Assembly: GCF_026213295.1 (NCBI RefSeq)
Contig: NC_079415.1
Span: 29,541,206 to 29,605,205 of the forward strand
Direction: 5' to 3'
From: Gadus chalcogrammus
Taxonomy: Eukaryota > Chordata > Actinopteri > Gadiformes > Gadidae
Length of the DNA stretch: 64,000 nucleotides
Positions 59,151 through 64,000 of the stretch are shown here, one piece after another. The notes beneath the pieces are model-generated. The model was not told the DNA's origin. It did not search any database and saw only the letters and a list, made by a program, of their open reading frames with translations. The position numbers and the translations under genes were made by a program. The stretch's first letter is position 1. The number at the start of each line of letters is the position of its first letter.

Positions 59151-61042
59151 ATAGACGAGGATGGGAGGGCCTGTGTTGTAATCAGAGGGGGGCAGGGGGT
59201 GGGATTTCCTTTAAGTCATCTTGAGCAGTTTTTCCTGTTTCCTGTATCGTCTATTGTGCTTGGGGTGAACCGGTCACAAGGTTGAAGGCATCCCCTTATG
59301 CATTCTTTTACTTGAGTCAACATGTATTGGGTAAACATTATCTGATTTGATGATTTACATCTGTTGTTGTGGGGAGGGTTTGAAGCTGTTTAAATAGCTC
59401 TGTCTAACTGTATTCTGGACTCACTCTGCTAGAGAGGGTCTAGTGTAAGCATACATTGAAATAGGTTAATTGTCTACAACTTTTATGGGCTTTTTTGCAT
59501 TTAGAAGTCTCATCCGTCCTAGAGACGTAATATCCCTTGAAGAAATTACCACGACGGGGTATAACCGAGGCCTTGCATTGTTGCTTCCTGAGATCATCTC
59601 AAATAAAGGAGTGTGCCTGGGTTTGTCCTCAAGACTGAAGGTCATGAGGAAGTGGATAGGAGGCTGTGGTCGCTGGGAATCCTGACGCTTGTCTGGTCTG
59701 GTCTGCTACAATCACTCCAGCGTGTGAACTATTATACACTGTGTCAGAAGGTACTTCCAAAATGGGCTCATCGTCAGCATCGAGTAGCCAAGGGATGAGG
59801 TTCCATCATAGATGTATAAATTGTACGGAGCTATTTAGTCTGTAAATGTAAAACTGTAGGTCATGGTTTATAAGTCACATCATGTTTCTTATCAACAACT
59901 AAAAATGTGTCCTCTGTGATAATATCTGTTCCGAGTTGACTGCTGTTGTCTCATTTCAGACCAATCAGGGCATCTCTTCCCTGCAATGGGTTCAAAGGTT
60001 TGAGTCGTATTGGCAGAAGAACTGCAGCAGGCATCTGCCAGGGTGTTGAAGTGTGCTTCCGGTCAGGTTAGAGTGGTTGGGACTGTTTGAATCAGTGGAG
60101 CCTCACCTTTGTATAGTTTGTCTAGATTTTTTTTAGGAACAAATACAGATGAAGGTAAAGCAGCAGTGCACAGCGATTTGCAAGGTAAGAGTGGTGCTTG
60201 GTCAGAGAGCTGCTCTCGCGTGGCCTCTACTTTTTCTGGTTTGTAGCCTACCCTGTGGCCGACGCTTCCGATTGGCTGGTGCACGTGACATCATGACCAA
60301 GAGGCAAGAGCAGACTTGTAATTCAAAGCTACAATGTTGTGAATAGGTCTAGGTCATGCTGCAACCACCACTGCCACGCCATGACATGGACAAATGTATA
60401 TATTCTATTTTTTGTGTGGCTGCACAATTTGGACCCACCAGTTCCGGGGCCTCTGATCCCAAACCGTTTAAAAGATCTCGGGTTGAAAGGGAGGGAAAGA
60501 CATGTAGCATAGGATCGCAGTTCGTGTTTGAAACATTGGCTCCTACAAGGCGTTCTGTTATGTGTCTTCGTTTTAGCGCACTAGTGCTAAGAGCCAACAG
60601 CCGGCAGGATGGCTTCTATTTTGAGGACCATCTTGTCCTATGATGACGGAGGGAGCTTCTTCAGATAGACATGGTTAAGATAACGTACCGTCACAAAAGT
60701 GGATGAATTTACTTGTTCAGATACTGTATATTGATTTTAATATTGTTAAGGCACTAAGTTACATAGTAAAGGTTTAATTACTTACATTTTATTAGAATAT
60801 TTTCTAAGGAACTGAATGGTAAATGTAACTTCTGCCGACAGGAGCCCCTCAATCAAGACAATCACAATACACCTAGTTTGTCGACCTCTTGAAGTAGTGT
60901 CGGAACATTGAAGTTTTGTTTCTTATCACCCCCTTTTCCGGGGAAAATTACTCATGCAGAAATCGATTCAAGGACGAGTTAATGTAGGCTATCAAAGTTT
61001 TATTGACGTTATGTTTATTCACTGAAGCAATGTTCCCTGCCA

Positions 61043-61687
61043 TAAGGCAAGGCAAGGCAACTTTATTTATACAGCACTTTTCATACACAAGGCAGACTCA
61101 AAGTGCTTCACATATGAACTTTGTCATACAATAAAATAAAATAATAGATACGTAAAAGAAAACATGCAAAGAAATTAGTAAAATAGAAAGTTAAAAAGGC
61201 ATTTTAGTATTAAAATAGAAAATAAAGGCAAAGTTAAAAAAGCTTTTTAGAAAGTGCAATGTGTTTAAGATTTAGCAGAAAGCTAAAGCAAACAAAAGTC
61301 TTCAGTCTTATTTTAAAGGTGCTCAGAGTTGTGGCAAATCTTAAATCCTCAGGGAATTTATTCCAGCTATTTGTTGCATAGTAACTAAATCCTGCTTTCC
61401 CATGTTTCGTGTTTACTCTGGGGATAATTAACAGATTGGTCTCTTAGTATCTTAGTGGTCTAGAAGGCTTATATTTTGGAAGCATATCAGTTAAATATTT
61501 TGGGCCTAAACCATGAGACCCCAACGAGGTAGCTTTACTGGTTTTACAGAGTTTGGAGTGCAAATATACCACACAATAAAAAACAGCTATAAACTGGACT
61601 TTAACCAGGGTCAACATACCCAACTAATCAATTCCAAAACTATTTACAGACTAACCATACCTTTTGAAATAACAAAAAAAAAAAAAA
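61043..61687. repeat. GGCAAGG repeat copy
   Basis: A full-length copy in the gene F 3' region. Confidence 0.65.
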
Positions 61688-62491
61688 CATAGCCCATTGA
61701 CTTATCGGCACACACTGTTATGTGTACAGTAAAGTTATAAAATTACAACAAAGTTGCTCATGCTTATTTTGTTAATTATTATGTGTGAATCTCACAGTCA
61801 CCTCGCATCCATTCAGTCCATAGACGGCCCATATTGACCCAGATGAGCCGGATGGAGCTCATTACATAAACCTGCCTGTAGTTTGCGGTGTGGTTACGGT
61901 GTGGTTTCCTGGCTATTTTTGTAAATGGGCAAGTCTTACAGAGTACTAAATATGGGCGCAGGGAACAACAACATACAGACCAGATCAAGCAAAAGGTACA
62001 GAAACAAGTTTTTTTATGTTGTTAGCCCCATAGCATATTTGCCTAAGTCATATTTTAAGGTTCATCTTGTAATAAGTGTCAAAAATCCCCACGATCCTAG
62101 AAGCTAGAAGCAAGGAGAGCAGGAATAAGAGCGTCACTCGCTGGTTCTTTCTTTCTTGACATAAATATTAATTCTAAACAGCATTTTACACAGTAGCCTA
62201 TAATAGGAAATGCTCAAAGGTAAATCAACGCCATTAAACACTGACTGTAGCTTTTTATGAGAGAAGCCACCGAAACAGCGCCAGGGAAGACTGTTCTTTT
62301 AACATTGAAAAATAAAGCTGAAATTAAATTCAGGGGCAAGAAATCCAGATAGGTTATTTCAATGCAGTGGCGTTAGCCCCACAGAAGATTGAGAAGGCTA
62401 GATAGCTCCACTTGATCAGTTTGTCCCAGGACAACAAAACAATCAAAAAACAGCAAGTTAAATAAATTCTTTAAAAAATCTAAAACATCCC

Positions 62492-64000
62492 CTACGTTGC
62501 ATCAAAGGCTAATTCCATCAACCTGTGTGGAAAACAGGAAGTCATTGTCCACTTTCAGCCACGCGTGTGTTGCAGCAGACATCCATGTGTCTGATCTTTG
62601 TTGGAATATTGACAAATGATCCGGTGAGTGCAGCGACCTCATTGCTCTTGTTGAGAGCAACATGGAGTGGTCTGTAGTCCCATCAACGTGTTCCAGGTGT
62701 TGGACATTCAGTGGCGGCCTAGTAGATGCGCAGACGGCAACAACGTAGAGGCCACTCTGGGTGACTACTTACATGTTTTCATTTTAATTTGTATTATTCA
62801 ACGTTTCCATCTCCAAATCCTCAACTGTGAAAGAAACAAAAACACATGCAATTCACACCCAAAGCCATAATACTTTTTAGTTAGTTTATTTCCAAATTTG
62901 GATCTTGTTCTAGTAAGTTTCAGCTCGCCATTGTAGCAGAGGCGTTCTTCAGTTACGGTACGACTCGGGAGGATGAATGAGGTATGATAGTAAAACTATT
63001 TATTGAAAAAGGCAATCGAATCATGCGATGAAAATATGCAATCCAGGGTCGGTTCAAAAAGCACCTGTGCGTGTCATTCATTCATCTTAATGTTTTTTCT
63101 CTCTGGTTACTAGGAAACTAGTAGTAGATCCGTCCATCATACATCTGAAATAGACACCCTCACCTGTGATATCAGTAAATGATTGTTTTGAAACGGCTTA
63201 TATTGGCAATTTGAACTTGATGCGTAGAGTGGCCTAGTTAGGGGGCCTGTGTCTACATAGCATGTTTTAGACCTGAAAAAGGCGCTTTCGCCAGATGGAT
63301 TTAGAAAAGCATTATCAATGAGGTATATTAACTCAGGCCTAGCCCCTATTAGCAAGTCTCGTCTTGTTTAGTGATCTTATTTATGTATGGACGGCCCATT
63401 TGGGTCGTGGGTGGGTTCTGTGCCAGCTACCTATAGATCCACTCGGCCCTCAGCCTGGTTTGAGTGGCTACAGCTTGTTTGTGCGTGTTGCCATGGTTTT
63501 TGGCTCGCTATTACAGCGCAGTATGTGAGCTATGGTTTGTGATGGGCTTTTTTCCCGATGGATAGCAAGAAACATGCTCTATTACGGAGAGAAAAAATAT
63601 TTAAACAATAGTATAGTTAGTAGTTGAATTGCTTTCTTTACTGTTCTTGATTGTTTCGAATGTCATGACCCCAGAGACTCACCGGGCGGCTGAGGCACGA
63701 AAATCTCACGTTCTGGAAACAAACATGGAAGGGCATAAATAACATCTTAAGTGGATTACTGTTAGAAGGCTTACGGCCGGGTCACCTCTGCTGTGCCCTC
63801 TTTAATGAAAGAATACATTTATGCAGAAAAATATTACATTTTGGCAACGGTACAACGATATTTCAACAATACTTACCTTTTGTCTACAGTTTATAATCAG
63901 TCATCTTTCAAGCATTTCATTTTTTTCTTGGTAACCACAGTGACTCACCTGCGACTTCTTCGGTTGCTGATACTGGATCGGCTTGTGGGATTGATTGGGG
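62492..64000 (-). CDS. Gene F (3' part only): tail exons of a fifth receptor
   Basis: Only the cytoplasmic exons are inside the window: 63949-64000 (cut by the edge), 63683-63712, 62773-62824 and 62492-62522. The penultimate exon is 52 nt, a clean loss of one codon (V-E-D-L instead of V-A-E-D-L). The last exon stops after LMELAFDAT, as in gene C. The AATAAA candidate conserved below the other genes is lost in a small deletion near 62322. Confidence 0.65.

Larger units (their letters stand above)
58167..62491. other. Intergenic region between genes D and F
   Basis: The shortest spacer, colinear with 27.27-32.86 kb but without the MITE and hAT insertions. It contains the gene D first-exon-like block and a GGCAAGG repeat copy. 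Confidence 0.6.

Overview
The window looks like a teleost (ray-finned fish) immune-receptor cluster. The pointers are small phase-1 immunoglobulin exons with GT-AG introns, fish-type repeats (an L2/Maui-like LINE with a GATA-type tail, several hAT and PIF/Harbinger-like non-autonomous elements, a GGCAAGGCAAGG repeat), and long CT, CACT and AC microsatellites. Nothing prokaryotic is present. Species cannot be named from sequence alone.

The coding content is a tandem array of type I membrane immunoglobulin-superfamily receptors, all on the minus strand. I reconstructed four genes plus the 3' end of a fifth from splice sites and reading phase: gene A (5858-13062), gene B (22121-27267), gene C (32859-40806), gene D (49376-58166) and gene F (62492-64000, cut by the window edge). 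Each runs leader, V-set domain, a membrane-proximal Ig-like exon (one of two unrelated kinds, 'C' or 'Ig2', or none usable), one of two unrelated transmembrane exons (TM1 or TM2), then three or four short tail exons. A is L-V-Ig2-TM1, B is L-V-C-TM1, C is L-V-Ig2-TM2, and D is L-V-(broken C)-TM2. The exons keep one phase (1-1), so modules can be exchanged or lost without breaking frame. Genes A and C each give an 888-nt open CDS. B has a frameshifted tail. D probably makes a one-domain receptor. The tail contains no tyrosine, so no ITIM or ITAM is visible. The V domain looks B7/CD86-like, but the family assignment is open (B7, SLAM/CD2 or another lineage-specific IgSF).

Between genes lie long non-coding stretches (13.1-21.8, 27.3-32.9, 40.8-49.4 and 58.2-62.5 kb, plus 1-5.9 kb), mostly paralogous to each other. 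The layout suggests a two-gene block of about 28 kb that duplicated (A+B to C+D). The segments 1-5.9 kb and 43.6-49.4 kb are almost identical. Conserved blocks upstream of each leader, ending in a GT donor and holding an ETS-like GGAAGTG, look like non-coding first exons.

Transposons inserted in single copies can be defined exactly because the paralogous units supply the empty site. Most striking is intron 1 of gene D: a 4.9-kb PIF/Harbinger-like element carrying two nearly identical 1644-bp hAT elements in opposite orientation, which together form a giant inverted repeat. Several unit-specific rearrangements end in short fold-back hairpins or microhomology, suggesting that replication template switching and end joining generated the different receptor architectures.
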